DNA of 45,743 nt from contig JADHWA010000004.1 in the NCBI GenBank assembly GCA_016783715.1, positions 1 through 45,743 of the forward strand. The letters are read 5' to 3'. The translations under genes and the position numbers were made by a program. Below, one piece after another: positions 1 to 8,137 of this stretch. The stretch's first letter is position 1. The number at the start of each line of letters is the position of its first letter. The notes beneath the pieces were generated by a model that saw nothing but the letters and a program-made list of their open reading frames with translations, ran no database searches and was not told the DNA's origin. This DNA comes from Candidatus Omnitrophota bacterium. Lineage in GTDB: Bacteria > Omnitrophota > Gorgyraeia > Gygaellales > Profunditerraquicolaceae.

Positions 1-1
1 C

Positions 2-1588
2 AGTATAAGCATTATATATGCCGGACAGCTCCTGCTTGGGGCGCTAAACTGTGTTTTAGTATTCTTAATAGCGAAAAAATTTTTCGGCAGCGGCGCGGGC
101 TTCATTGCAGGCTTATTATCCGCAACGTATGGAATATTCATCTTTTATGAGGGGTTGCTTATTTACAGTAGCCTATCCATATTTTTGAATTCCTTATGGT
201 TTCTGATCTTCCTGCATATAAAGGATCGCCTAGGTTTGGCGCGGCTATTCTGGTTAGGGATTTTTTTAGGAGTCTGTACCGTAACTCAGGCCAACATCAT
301 CCTCTTGGGGTTTATGTGCGTATTCTGGGTTATATATAAGGAAAAGATGCGGCCTGGCGTGGCATTAAAGAATTTGTCCTTTTTTTTTGCTGCGGTAGCC
401 TGCATCCTTGCTGTCGTGGCATCGAGGAATTATCTGGTTGAGAGAAGGTTTACTTTGCTTACAGGTAATACAGGATTGAATTTTTTTGTCGGGAATAATC
501 CCCAGGCAGGCGGACTTTTTTTGGTTCCGGAATTTCTTACCCCGACAGCAAAGGGGATGCTGGATGAGTCGGCGAGCATCGTTAGGTTGGAGGCCGGGCC
601 TCAGGTAAAGACTAAAGAGATCTCTGAGTTTTGGTTTGAGAAGACCGTAGATTTTATTAAAGATAACCCCATTGTCTTTACAAAACTAACACTTAAAAAA
701 CTCTTATATCTGGCCAGCCCTAATGAATTTATTTTTGAGAGTGAATGGGGGTATCTGCGCGATTCGGTCGGGATCCTTAAATTTTTATTCACGGATTTAA
801 CGCTGATCATGCCATTTGCCTTTCTGGGATTTTTTGTTAATCTAAAAAGATGGAGGTCAACGATATACCTGTATTTAGGAATAGTTTCTTTCTCATTAAG
901 TATTTTGCTCTTTTTCATGCAGACGAAGTTCCGCCTTGTGCTAGTGCCTTTTTTGATTATCTTTGCCTCCTCAGGTATATATTTTCTCTGGGGTAAAATA
1001 ATTAGGGAAAAAACGCTGGCGCGCAAGTTTCTATTTATAGCAATAGCAATATCTCTGTTTCTTTTATCTCTCTGGTGGAGGAGTACTGTTGTCAAGAGTG
1101 TGCGTATCGGGTATGGGGTCTCTTCTTCGGACTATTATTTAACCCAAGCAAGAATCTGTAAGAGGAACGGTGATTATAAAGGGGCGCTTGAACAGTTAAA
1201 GCTTGCTCAGCTAAGCAGTCCGGATAATCCCATATTGGCCTATGCTTTTGGGGATGTTTATCTAAATATGGGGGATTACCATGCGGCAGAAGAGATTTTT
1301 CTTAAGGATATAAAAGGCAGGCCCTTGAATATCAATGCTTACTATCAGCTTGGCCGGACCTATAATCTGCAGGAGGATTTTAAGGGTGCCGAGGAATTAT
1401 TGAAGCGGGCCTTGAATATGGCCCCTAATGATCCCTGGCTGCATAGTCAGTTAGGCATGGCTTATAAGGGGCAAGAGAGAGATGATTGGGCCATCCTGGA
1501 ATTTAATAAGGCTTTAGATAATTTGAGCCCAGCTTATAAGCAGGAAAGGGCTGAGATTGAGTCTGAGATTAGGAGCTTGCAGAGATGA
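2..1588 (+). CDS. GT-C-like membrane protein with C-terminal TPRs (5' partial)
   Basis: The reading frame is open to the window's left edge, so the track's TTG at 155 is not the real start. The upstream codons give a hydrophobic stretch (IYAGQLLLGALNCVLVF) continuous with the ORF. What remains is a polytopic membrane region to about base 1085, then roughly four tetratricopeptide repeats (for example GDYKGALEQLKLAQL and EDFKGAEELLKRAL). This layout is typical of GT-C glycosyltransferases of the ArnT/PMT/TMTC type, which use lipid-linked sugars at the membrane. The N-terminal catalytic Asp motif would lie outside the window, so enzymatic function is inference. The stop overlaps the miaA start (ATGA), which suggests translational coupling. 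A second GT-C/TPR protein lies at 29.4 kb. Confidence 0.75.
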   Translation, partial: SISIIYAGQLLLGALNCVLVFLIAKKFFGSGAGFIAGLLSATYGIFIFYEGLLIYSSLSIFLNSLWFLIFLHIKDRLGLARLFWLGIFLGVCTVTQANIILLGFMCVFWVIYKEKMRPGVALKNLSFFFAAVACILAVVASRNYLVERRFTLLTGNTGLNFFVGNNPQAGGLFLVPEFLTPTAKGMLDESASIVRLEAGPQVKTKEISEFWFEKTVDFIKDNPIVFTKLTLKKLLYLASPNEFIFESEWGYLRDSVGILKFLFTDLTLIMPFAFLGFFVNLKRWRSTIYLYLGIVSFSLSILLFFMQTKFRLVLVPFLIIFASSGIYFLWGKIIREKTLARKFLFIAIAISLFLLSLWWRSTVVKSVRIGYGVSSSDYYLTQARICKRNGDYKGALEQLKLAQLSSPDNPILAYAFGDVYLNMGDYHAAEEIFLKDIKGRPLNINAYYQLGRTYNLQEDFKGAEELLKRALNMAPNDPWLHSQLGMAYKGQERDDWAILEFNKALDNLSPAYKQERAEIESEIRSLQR

Positions 1589-2556
1589 AGGGGGAGGTTA
1601 TATTTATAGTCGGTCCGACTGCAACTGGCAAGAGCGAGGTTGCAGTTGAGTTGGCGAAACTGATTAATGCTGAGGTAATTTCTTGTGATTCAATGCAGAT
1701 TTATAAGGGGATGGATATAATAGCATCTTATCCGCCGGCTAAACTGCGGAGAAAGATTCCGCATCACCTGGTTAGTGTAGTTTCGCCTCAAAGAGAATTT
1801 AATGTTAATCAGTACCGCAGGAGGGCGCTCGGTCTCCTGCGCCGGATAATAAAGAATGGGAAGCCGGTAATATTTGTCGGCGGGACAGGGCTGTATATGT
1901 CAGTAATGATTGATGGAATCTTTAAAGGAGGGAAAGAGGATAAGCGGCTGCGCAGCAGGCTTTATCGGCTGGCTGAAAAAAAAGGCGTATCGTATATTTA
2001 CAAAAAGCTGGTGAAAGTTGATCCGGATGCTGCCAAAAGGATACATCCGCACGACAGAAAGAGGATTGTACGGGCCCTTGAGGTCTATCAGGGTACAGGT
2101 AAGCCAATTTCTGTATTGCAAAGACAGAGGCGGGGGCTTGCCGATGATTATGATATTAAGAGTTTCTATCTTGATCTAAACCGCCAAGAGCTCTATCGTA
2201 GAATAGATAGCCGTCTGCAAGGTATGTTTGAGGACGGGTTGATTAAAGAGGTTAAGAGGCTTCTGGAGACTAGATTGAGCAGAACTGCCAGCTGTGCCAT
2301 CGGTATAAAGGAGCTCAGCGAATATTTAGGCGACAGGATGGGTTTGACGGATAGTAAAGCCTTAATCAGCCGCAATACGCGCAACTACGCCAAAAGGCAG
2401 ATCAGCTGGTTCCGCAGGGACAAACGGATACAATGGATAAAAGTCAAAAAAATTGACTCACCAAAGGAGATAGCGATAAGAATATGTCAAATGATTCCCG
2501 GGCTTACGGAGCGAAAGCGAACGAAAGCCCGCAGGAAGAATTTGACCCAGCACTAA
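1585..2556 (+). CDS. miaA: tRNA dimethylallyltransferase MiaA
   Basis: This enzyme transfers a dimethylallyl group to N6 of A37 in tRNAs reading UNN codons. The P-loop GPTATGKS is at residues 10-17, DSMQIYKGMD begins at residue 35, TGLYM lies in the substrate region, and the C-terminal QISWFRRDKRIQW is the usual MiaA tRNA-contact motif. At 323 aa the length is normal. It overlaps the upstream gene by 4 nt. The last 20 or so residues (basic, GLTERKRTKARR) are encoded inside hairpins of intergenic repeat B1, and the stop codon lies within a perfect 14-bp stem. The C-terminal tail is therefore probably repeat-derived rather than family-conserved. Confidence 0.96.
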   Translation: MKGEVIFIVGPTATGKSEVAVELAKLINAEVISCDSMQIYKGMDIIASYPPAKLRRKIPHHLVSVVSPQREFNVNQYRRRALGLLRRIIKNGKPVIFVGGTGLYMSVMIDGIFKGGKEDKRLRSRLYRLAEKKGVSYIYKKLVKVDPDAAKRIHPHDRKRIVRALEVYQGTGKPISVLQRQRRGLADDYDIKSFYLDLNRQELYRRIDSRLQGMFEDGLIKEVKRLLETRLSRTASCAIGIKELSEYLGDRMGLTDSKALISRNTRNYAKRQISWFRRDKRIQWIKVKKIDSPKEIAIRICQMIPGLTERKRTKARRKNLTQH

Positions 2557-2677
2557 TTTTTTTAAAATTAGTGCTGGATTTAATTCGCGTACGCTTATAA
2601 ACTACTAAACAAGGGACGCTATATTTTACGGAAGCACATTTAAGAGCTTATCGTAAAATATACGCTTATTAAATATG
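2499..2677 (+). repeat. Intergenic repeat family B, copy B1 (miaA-hflX)
   Basis: The copy has a hairpin CGGGCTT/AAGCCCG inside the miaA tail, then the spacer gaatttg. A perfect 14-bp stem (2547-2560 with 2564-2577, loop TTT) follows and contains the miaA stop codon. Next come the fixed word TTTAATTCGCGTACGCTTA, the fixed word AAGGGACGCTAT, an 11-bp stem (2620-2630 with 2652-2662), and the closing word ACGCTTATTAAATATGG, which holds the hflX ATG. The same order of fixed words and variable-sequence stems is seen at 14.02 kb and 36.37 kb. No T-tract follows the large stem, so it is not a standard terminator. Function is unknown. Confidence 0.8.
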
Positions 2678-3964
2678 GAAAGAACTTTATTAGTTACGAT
2701 TAAGTTTCATTCAGAGAAGTCGCCATGGAAGCTGGAAGATAGCGGGGAAGAATTAGAGGAGCTGGTCAGTGCCTGCGGTGCCGAGATCATAGATAATATC
2801 TCCTGTGTCAGGGAGAGGCCGACAGCGAATTTTTTTATTGGCAAGGGTAAGGTCGAAGAGATTGCCATGCTCTGTGCGCAGGAGGAGATTGATACTGTTG
2901 TTTTTTCGCATGATCTCTCCGGGACGCAGCAGCGCAACTTAGAAGATATTATCGGCAAAAAGACTATTGACCGCACACAGCTGATCTTGGATATATTCTC
3001 TCGCCATGCCAGGAGCCCTGAGGGCAAAATGCAGGTTGAGCTGGCGCAGTTGCAGTATCTGTTGCCGAGATTAATCGGTGCGGGGGTTATCCTTTCGCGT
3101 ACTGGAGGCGGAATCGGCACAAGCGGACCCGGAGAGCAGAAGCTTGAAGTCGACCGCCGTAGAATCCGCAAACGCCTCGACAAGCTAAAGAATGACATCA
3201 GGCACTTATCTTTACACCGCAAGACCACCAGAAAGCGCAGGAAAGATAATTCCATGCCGGTTGTAGCATTAGTCGGCTATACCAATGCCGGTAAATCTAC
3301 CTTGATCAATACCTTAACCGGCGCTCTGCAAGTTGTTTCTAATAGCCTCTTTACGACATTGGATCCGCTGTATAAGAGCCTGCAGTTACCTAACGGAGAA
3401 AATATAGTGATCTCTGACACAGTCGGTTTCCTGCATAATCTTCCGCATCATCTGATAGAGGCTTTTAAAGCAACCCTTGAGGAAGTAATCGAGGCAGATC
3501 TGATTATTCATGTTTTAGATGTCAGCCATCCACGCGTCTATCAGCATAATCAGGCAGTAATGGATGTGCTAAAGGAGATGGAGATTAAAGATAAGCCGCT
3601 GATTATAGCGTTGAATAAGATAGATCTTGTGGATGATCTGAGCTGGCTGGAGCATACAAAGAATGATTTTTCCAGCTCGGTGTTAATCTCGGCTAAGTTC
3701 AGGAAGAATCTTGATCTTTTATTGAATCTGATACAGAATAATTTCTCGGGACGTATGGTTTCATGCGATTTGCTTCTTCCTCATTCGCGGATGGGGATGA
3801 TCGATCTATTTTATCGCGAGGGCCGAGTGGAAAAAATCGATTATCTCCAGGAGGGGATAAGGGTGGAGGTAAGCCTCCCCAGGCCGCTCTATGATAAAGT
3901 AGTAGGTAGTAGTGATATAAAGGAGTTAAAGAAGGGGAATCGTACAACGAAGCCGTTGCCTTAA
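2675..3964 (+). CDS. hflX: Ribosome-associated GTPase HflX
   Basis: HflX is a GTPase that binds the 50S subunit and splits stalled or hibernating ribosomes. At 429 aa it is full length. The N-terminal domain carries the family signature GGGIGTSGPGEQKLEVDRR, followed by a helical linker. The G domain has G1 GYTNAGKST (about residues 200-208), G3 DTVGFLHNLPHHLIEAFKAT and G4 NKIDLV. A short C-terminal domain ends the protein. The start ATG sits on the last bases of repeat B1 and has no visible Shine-Dalgarno. The miaA-hflX order is common in bacteria. Confidence 0.95.
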   Translation: MERTLLVTIKFHSEKSPWKLEDSGEELEELVSACGAEIIDNISCVRERPTANFFIGKGKVEEIAMLCAQEEIDTVVFSHDLSGTQQRNLEDIIGKKTIDRTQLILDIFSRHARSPEGKMQVELAQLQYLLPRLIGAGVILSRTGGGIGTSGPGEQKLEVDRRRIRKRLDKLKNDIRHLSLHRKTTRKRRKDNSMPVVALVGYTNAGKSTLINTLTGALQVVSNSLFTTLDPLYKSLQLPNGENIVISDTVGFLHNLPHHLIEAFKATLEEVIEADLIIHVLDVSHPRVYQHNQAVMDVLKEMEIKDKPLIIALNKIDLVDDLSWLEHTKNDFSSSVLISAKFRKNLDLLLNLIQNNFSGRMVSCDLLLPHSRMGMIDLFYREGRVEKIDYLQEGIRVEVSLPRPLYDKVVGSSDIKELKKGNRTTKPLP

Positions 3965-3989
3965 GTCTCTATAATTAAAGGTGTTATAG

Positions 3990-4057
3990 ATATCAGTTAG
4001 ATAACATAATTATATTTGTCAATAATAATTGACAAATTAATCATATTATGTTATATT
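3990..4057 (+). promoter_or_regulatory. hspR promoter inside a long dyad
   Basis: TTGACA (4029-4034), a 17-bp spacer and TATATT (4052-4057) form a strong sigma70-type promoter. The -35 box is the right half of a perfect inverted repeat TTTGTCAA-N6-TTGACAAA (4015-4036). An outer pair, TAACATAAT (4002-4010) and ATTATGTTA (4045-4053), extends the dyad over both promoter boxes. An autoregulatory HspR operator is the likely reading, but the sequence is not the classic HAIR (CTTGAGT-N7-ACTCAAG). Confidence 0.7.
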
Positions 4058-4083
4058 CTAATCAAGGAAGCAAAGGAGAAGCA

Positions 4084-4344
4084 ATGCCCTTGTTTGATAT
4101 ATATATAAGTCCGGATGAACCGGTGTATATAATCAGTGTTGTGAGTAGACTAGTTGATATACCGGTTTGGACCCTGAGGCAGCTGGATAAAAAGGGAGTG
4201 GTTTCTCCAAAGAGGCTAGGTAAGAAGAACAGGCTTTATTCTTTAAAGGATGTACGGCGGCTGGAGTATATACATTATCTAATGGAGGAGAAGCGCGTAA
4301 ATATTCATGGGATAAAGATAATTATTGAAAAAGAGGTAAAGTAA
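4084..4344 (+). CDS. hspR: HspR-type MerR-family heat-shock repressor
   Basis: This small MerR-family regulator has an HspR-like N-terminus (DEPVYIISVVSRLVDIPVWTLRQLDKKGVVSP), a winged HTH and RLYSLKDVRRLEYI. It ends soon after NIHGIKIIIE. HspR proteins bind DNA with DnaK as co-repressor and control dnaK and clpB operons in Actinobacteria and Campylobacterota. The track start at 4048 cannot be right because it lies in the promoter -10 region. ATG 4084, preceded by AAAGGAG, gives 86 aa. That is shorter than typical HspR (120-150 aa) because the C-terminal tail is nearly absent. It lies directly upstream of clpB, its classic partner. A generic MerR regulator is the alternative. Confidence 0.82.
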   Translation: MPLFDIYISPDEPVYIISVVSRLVDIPVWTLRQLDKKGVVSPKRLGKKNRLYSLKDVRRLEYIHYLMEEKRVNIHGIKIIIEKEVK

Positions 4345-4361
4345 AATTTTTTAACTTGTAG

Positions 4362-4388
4362 TTAGCACTCTTACCTTTAGAGTGCTAA
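4362..4388 (+). promoter_or_regulatory. CIRCE operator (perfect) upstream of clpB
   Basis: TTAGCACTC-N9-GAGTGCTAA matches the CIRCE consensus exactly and is the binding site of HrcA. It lies 17 bp after the hspR stop and 89 bp before the clpB start, so clpB is predicted to be repressed by HrcA whether transcribed from a local promoter or by read-through from hspR. I could not identify a convincing -35/-10 pair around it. Confidence 0.95.
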
Positions 4389-4477
4389 AAGCTAAAGGAT
4401 TATATCCTTCGCAGCTTGAATGGTTGCATTGTCTTCTTGGGATTAACTCACAGTCAAAGAAAGCAGGGGGTAAATCA

Positions 4478-7087
4478 ATGAGATTAGATAAATTTACTAC
4501 AAAACTTCAAGAAGCTCTGCAGGCTGCCATAGGCTTTGCTACAGAGTCAGGCCATCAGCAGGTGGAACCTGAGCACCTTATCTATGCCTGTATGCGTCAG
4601 AAGGACGGGATAATGCCGGCAGTTTTAGATAAATTAGGTATAAAGGCACCTAGGCTGATCAGTATTATTGAAGAGGACCTCAAAAATAGATCATCAGTTT
4701 CAGGTGCAAATATACAGGTTTATTTTTCAGCGCGGATGAATAGGCTGATTGTAGGTGCACAGAAGCAAGCCCAGGCCTTAAAGGATGAATATCTTTCGGT
4801 TGAACATATACTGTTGGCGCTCCTGGATGACCAGGATTCCGCTCTGAATCGAGAATTTAAGAGTGCAGGAGTAAATAAGGAAACTGTATTATCTGCCCTT
4901 AGTCAGATCCGCGGAAGCCACAGGATAACTGATGAAAACCCGGAAGATAAATTCAATGCCTTAGAGAAATATGGGCAGGATATTACCAAGTCTGCACAGA
5001 AGGGTTTGCTTGATCCGGTAATCGGCCGTGACAGAGAGATTCGCAGGTTGATGCAAGTTCTATCAAGGCGCACTAAAAATAATCCGGTATTAATCGGTGA
5101 AGCCGGGGTGGGTAAGACAGCTATCGTGGAAGGCCTGGCGCAGAGAATTACTTCAGGCGATGTTCCGGAGGGGTTAAAGAATAAGAGGATAGTTGCGCTT
5201 GATATGGGGAGTCTTGTTGCTGGCACTAAATTCCGCGGAGAGTTTGAGAACAGGCTTAAGGCACTCCTAAAAGAGATACAGAGTAAGAATGGTCAGGTGA
5301 TCCTTTTTATAGATGAGCTGCATACTATTGTCGGCGCGGGTGCTGCCGAAGGGGCAATTGATGCATCGAATATGCTAAAGCCGATGCTGGCGCGCGGAGA
5401 GCTGCGCTGTATCGGTGCAACAACCCTTGATGAGTACCGCAAACACATAGAGAAGGACAGTGCTTTAGAGCGGAGGTTCCAGACTATTTTGGTTCAGGAA
5501 CCAACGGTCGATGATACTATAGCGATCCTAAGAGGGCTAAAGGAGAAGTATGAGATCCACCACGGTGTCCGAATCAAGGACGCGGCACTGATCCAGGCAG
5601 CCACACTCTCGGCCCGCTATATCAGCGACAGGCGTCTGCCGGATAAGGCGGTAGATTTAGTAGATGAGGCAGCATCGCGGCTGAGGATTGAGATCGACAG
5701 CATGCCTGCTGAAGTGGATATGGTCCAGCGCAGGATTATACAGCTTGAAATCCAAAGGCAGGCGCTAAAGAAAGATAAAGATAAGACATCGCAGGAGCGG
5801 CTTAGGAAGATCGAAGCAGACTTAGAAGGGCTAAAGAAGGATCTAGAGGGGAAGAAGCAGCAGTGGGAGAGAGAGAAGTCAATAATCCTTAAAATTAATA
5901 AGGCCAAAGAAAGAGAAGAGGCCCTAAAGAATCAGGCCCACGCAGCAGAGAAATCCGGTGATTTAGGAAAGGTTGCAGAGATTAAATATGGGGGGCTGAT
6001 TGAGATAGATAAACAGATAAAGGGGTATCAGGAACAGCTAAATAAGATGCAAAAAAAATCCCCGATGTTGCGACAGGAGATCGACCAGGAGGATATCGCA
6101 GGGGTAGTTTCAGAGTGGACAGGGATACCGTTAACCAAATTAATGGAGGCGGATACCGAGAAATTAATAAAGATGGAGGAGCGCCTAAAAATTAAAGTTG
6201 TAGGGCAGGATGAAGCGATTGAGGTAATCTCCAGTTGTATCCGCAGGTCACGCTCGGGCCTGGGAGATGATTTGAGGCCGATGGGTTCATTCATATTCCT
6301 GGGACCTACCGGGGTGGGTAAGACTAAACTGGCCAAGACGCTGGCATGGTTTTTATTTGATGATCAGGAAGCGGTTGTAAGGATCGATATGTCAGAGTAT
6401 ATGGAGAAGTTCAGCGTCTCCCGGCTTATCGGGGCGCCCCCTGGATATGTCGGATATGAACAGGGCGGCCAGCTAACTGAAAAAATAAGGCGCCGGCCAT
6501 ATTCGGTAATCCTGCTTGATGAGATCGAAAAGGCCCACCCTGATGTCTTTAATATACTGCTACAGATTTTTGATGAAGGCAGGCTCACTGACGGGCAGGG
6601 AAGAACAGTTAATTTTAAAAATACCCTGATTATCATGACCTCAAATATCGGGGCTGAGATCATTCAGCAGCATGGCGCGATAGGATTCAGATCCAGCAGG
6701 AAGGACGCCGAATTCCAAGAGGTTAGAAAACGGCTTCTAGGTGAAGTAAAGAAGCATTTCCGCCCGGAATTCTTAAATCGACTGGATGATATTATCGTAT
6801 TCAATCCCCTGTCTAAGACAGAGCTTAACCGGATTCTAGATATTGAATTAGAGCCGCTAAACCATAAGCTGCTTGAAGCCGGGGTCAGGATGGAGATTAC
6901 CAAGAACCTAAAGAGCTATCTGGTAGAGCAGGGGTTCGACCAGGTTTTCGGCGCCCGGCCTCTGAAGCGGACGATTCAGAAGAAACTGCAGGATCCGCTG
7001 GCACTAAAATTGCTGGATGGTTCGCTTAAGCCGGGGAGCAGAGTTACAGCGGATATCGATCAGAACGAACACGTTGTAATTGAATAA
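4478..7087 (+). CDS. clpB: ATP-dependent disaggregase ClpB
   Basis: ClpB is a Hsp100 hexameric AAA+ chaperone that extracts polypeptides from aggregates with DnaK/DnaJ/GrpE. Order: Clp N-domain ([15 protein letters not shown]), AAA1 with GEAGVGKT, a coiled-coil middle domain (rich in E/K, about residues 400-530), and AAA2 with [12 protein letters not shown] and the sensor region [10 protein letters not shown]. The track's GTG at 4382 lies within CIRCE. ATG 4478, preceded by a purine-rich AGGGGG, fits the ClpB N-terminus and gives 869 aa, close to the E. coli protein (857). It is downstream of hspR and the perfect CIRCE, so dual HspR and HrcA control is likely. Confidence 0.96.
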   Translation: MRLDKFTTKLQEALQAAIGFATESGHQQVEPEHLIYACMRQKDGIMPAVLDKLGIKAPRLISIIEEDLKNRSSVSGANIQVYFSARMNRLIVGAQKQAQALKDEYLSVEHILLALLDDQDSALNREFKSAGVNKETVLSALSQIRGSHRITDENPEDKFNALEKYGQDITKSAQKGLLDPVIGRDREIRRLMQVLSRRTKNNPVLIGEAGVGKTAIVEGLAQRITSGDVPEGLKNKRIVALDMGSLVAGTKFRGEFENRLKALLKEIQSKNGQVILFIDELHTIVGAGAAEGAIDASNMLKPMLARGELRCIGATTLDEYRKHIEKDSALERRFQTILVQEPTVDDTIAILRGLKEKYEIHHGVRIKDAALIQAATLSARYISDRRLPDKAVDLVDEAASRLRIEIDSMPAEVDMVQRRIIQLEIQRQALKKDKDKTSQERLRKIEADLEGLKKDLEGKKQQWEREKSIILKINKAKEREEALKNQAHAAEKSGDLGKVAEIKYGGLIEIDKQIKGYQEQLNKMQKKSPMLRQEIDQEDIAGVVSEWTGIPLTKLMEADTEKLIKMEERLKIKVVGQDEAIEVISSCIRRSRSGLGDDLRPMGSFIFLGPTGVGKTKLAKTLAWFLFDDQEAVVRIDMSEYMEKFSVSRLIGAPPGYVGYEQGGQLTEKIRRRPYSVILLDEIEKAHPDVFNILLQIFDEGRLTDGQGRTVNFKNTLIIMTSNIGAEIIQQHGAIGFRSSRKDAEFQEVRKRLLGEVKKHFRPEFLNRLDDIIVFNPLSKTELNRILDIELEPLNHKLLEAGVRMEITKNLKSYLVEQGFDQVFGARPLKRTIQKKLQDPLALKLLDGSLKPGSRVTADIDQNEHVVIE

Positions 7088-7129
7088 CTTGCTGCTCTGC
7101 TTTAGGGGCTATGGATAGAAAAGCAGAAG

Positions 7130-7191
7130 TTGACAAAGAAAGAAATTATGTTAAAATTAACATTCTAGCATTCTACGGGTTAGAGCGCTAA
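7130..7191 (+). promoter_or_regulatory. hrcA operon promoter with degenerate CIRCE
   Basis: TTGACA (7130-7135), a 16-bp spacer and TAAAAT (7152-7157) are followed at the expected start of transcription by CTAGCATTC-N9-GAGCGCTAA (7165-7191). This is a CIRCE with three departures from consensus and the correct 9-bp spacing. It implies autoregulation of hrcA-grpE-dnaK-dnaJ. A small stem TCTGCTTT/AAAGCAGA (7096-7127) lies just upstream after clpB, without a T-tract. Confidence 0.82.
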
Positions 7192-7192
7192 T

Positions 7193-7393
7193 TAGGCATC
7201 CAAAGGGAATAAAAATAGAGGATGCCTGATTTCAAAGATTATCCCGCACCACACTAAAAATACATATAGCGGGATCCCGTAAGGCGGGAAAAGACTAGAT
7301 TACAGAAATCAATGTTTTAATCGCTGTAATCTAAAATTAATCACAGTAATCAGGTATAATTTTTTAGATTATGCCTAATGATTATACCAGGAG
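7193..7393 (+). repeat. Intergenic repeat family A, copy A1 (before hrcA)
   Basis: The copy begins TAGGCATCC and pairs with GGATGCCT (HP1). HP2 is CCCGC/GCGGG around GCGGGATCCCGTAAGGCGGG. HP3 is GATTACAG/CTGTAATC flanking TTTTAATC. TTAATCACAGTAATCAGG follows, then HP4 GGTATAAT/ATTATACC ending in CCAGGAG, which serves as the hrcA Shine-Dalgarno. The same blocks in the same order occur at 8135 and 22403. The element lies in the 5'UTR between the CIRCE promoter and hrcA. Confidence 0.85.
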
Positions 7394-7399
7394 CCGGAT

Positions 7400-8137
7400 A
7401 TGGTAAGGAATGTCGATCGTCAGTCAAGAAAAAGGGCAGTATTAGCGGCAACCATAAATAACTATATTAAAGAGGCGCAACCGGTTGCCTCAGACAACAT
7501 TGCTGATGATTTTGACCTATCTTCTGCAACGATCAGGAATATCTTCAGCGACCTTGAGGAGTCAGGATACCTTACCCACCCATATACATCCGGTGGGCGG
7601 GTGCCTACCAGCAAAGGTTACCGATACTACGTTGACTTTTTGCTTTCTCAGATGGATCTATTAAGTAGCGAGAAGGAGCGCATTGTTCGAGAGTATAAAA
7701 GGCAGATTGAGAAGCTGGAGGATGTTTTAGAGAGAACCTCTGAGATAATCTCTGTGATTACGCATTACGCGGGGATCGTCTCTTTCTTGGAGCGTCAGGA
7801 GAAGTTCTTCTACAATGGGATTAGTTGTATATTAGAGCAGCCGGAATTCCAGGATTTGGAGAAGATGCGGCTGATTATGAAAATAATCGAAGAAAAGGAG
7901 CGGCTGATGGAGATCATAAACCGTGACTTTTCCGGCAAGAGCAGGGCATATATCGGCGAAGAATTAGAGTGTCCTGAGATGAATAATTGCACACTAATTG
8001 TTTCAAGCTATAGATTAAAAGATAAACCATCAGGCAGGCTTGCGGTGCTGGGACCGATACGCATGGAGTATGACCGCACAATTTCAAGCCTGGAGTACAT
8101 CTCTGATATACTGACCGACGAATTGGAGCGTTTTTAG
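7400..8137 (+). CDS. hrcA: Heat-inducible repressor HrcA, shortened form
   Basis: HrcA represses chaperone operons by binding CIRCE and is controlled by GroEL in other bacteria. The N-terminal winged HTH is clear (LSSATIRNIFSDLEESGYLT, then TSGGRVPTSKGYRYYVDFLL). The C-terminus keeps FFYNGISCILEQPEF and GRLAVLGPIRMEYDR. At 245 aa it is about 90-100 residues shorter than Bacillus HrcA (343). The gap lies between VITHYAGIVSF and the FFYNG segment, where the central GAF-like domain normally sits. The frame is intact, so this is a compact HrcA rather than a pseudogene. The start ATG follows CCAGGAG of repeat A1. Confidence 0.9.
   Translation: MVRNVDRQSRKRAVLAATINNYIKEAQPVASDNIADDFDLSSATIRNIFSDLEESGYLTHPYTSGGRVPTSKGYRYYVDFLLSQMDLLSSEKERIVREYKRQIEKLEDVLERTSEIISVITHYAGIVSFLERQEKFFYNGISCILEQPEFQDLEKMRLIMKIIEEKERLMEIINRDFSGKSRAYIGEELECPEMNNCTLIVSSYRLKDKPSGRLAVLGPIRMEYDRTISSLEYISDILTDELERF

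Noticed and set aside
601-1095. Minus-strand ORF of 164 aa opposite the first gene, and other minus-strand track ORFs
   Set aside because: These are shadows of well-supported plus-strand genes, with no family motifs and no ribosome-binding sites that I could identify.
2547-2577. Rho-independent terminator after miaA
   Set aside because: The stem is perfect but no T-tract follows, and the same position in B2 and B3 also lacks one.
4048-4083. Track start of hspR at 4048
   Set aside because: It lies between the promoter boxes TTGACA and TATATT, so it cannot be translated from that promoter. ATG 4084 has AAAGGAG upstream and fits the family N-terminus.
4382-4477. Track start of clpB at GTG 4382
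   Set aside because: It is inside the CIRCE element, and the 32 added residues do not resemble ClpB.
7355-7360. TATAAT in repeat A as a promoter -10 box
   Set aside because: No acceptable -35 lies 16-18 bp upstream in A1 or A3, and there is no TGn extension. The word is better explained as one arm of hairpin HP4. A transcription-start map could overturn this.
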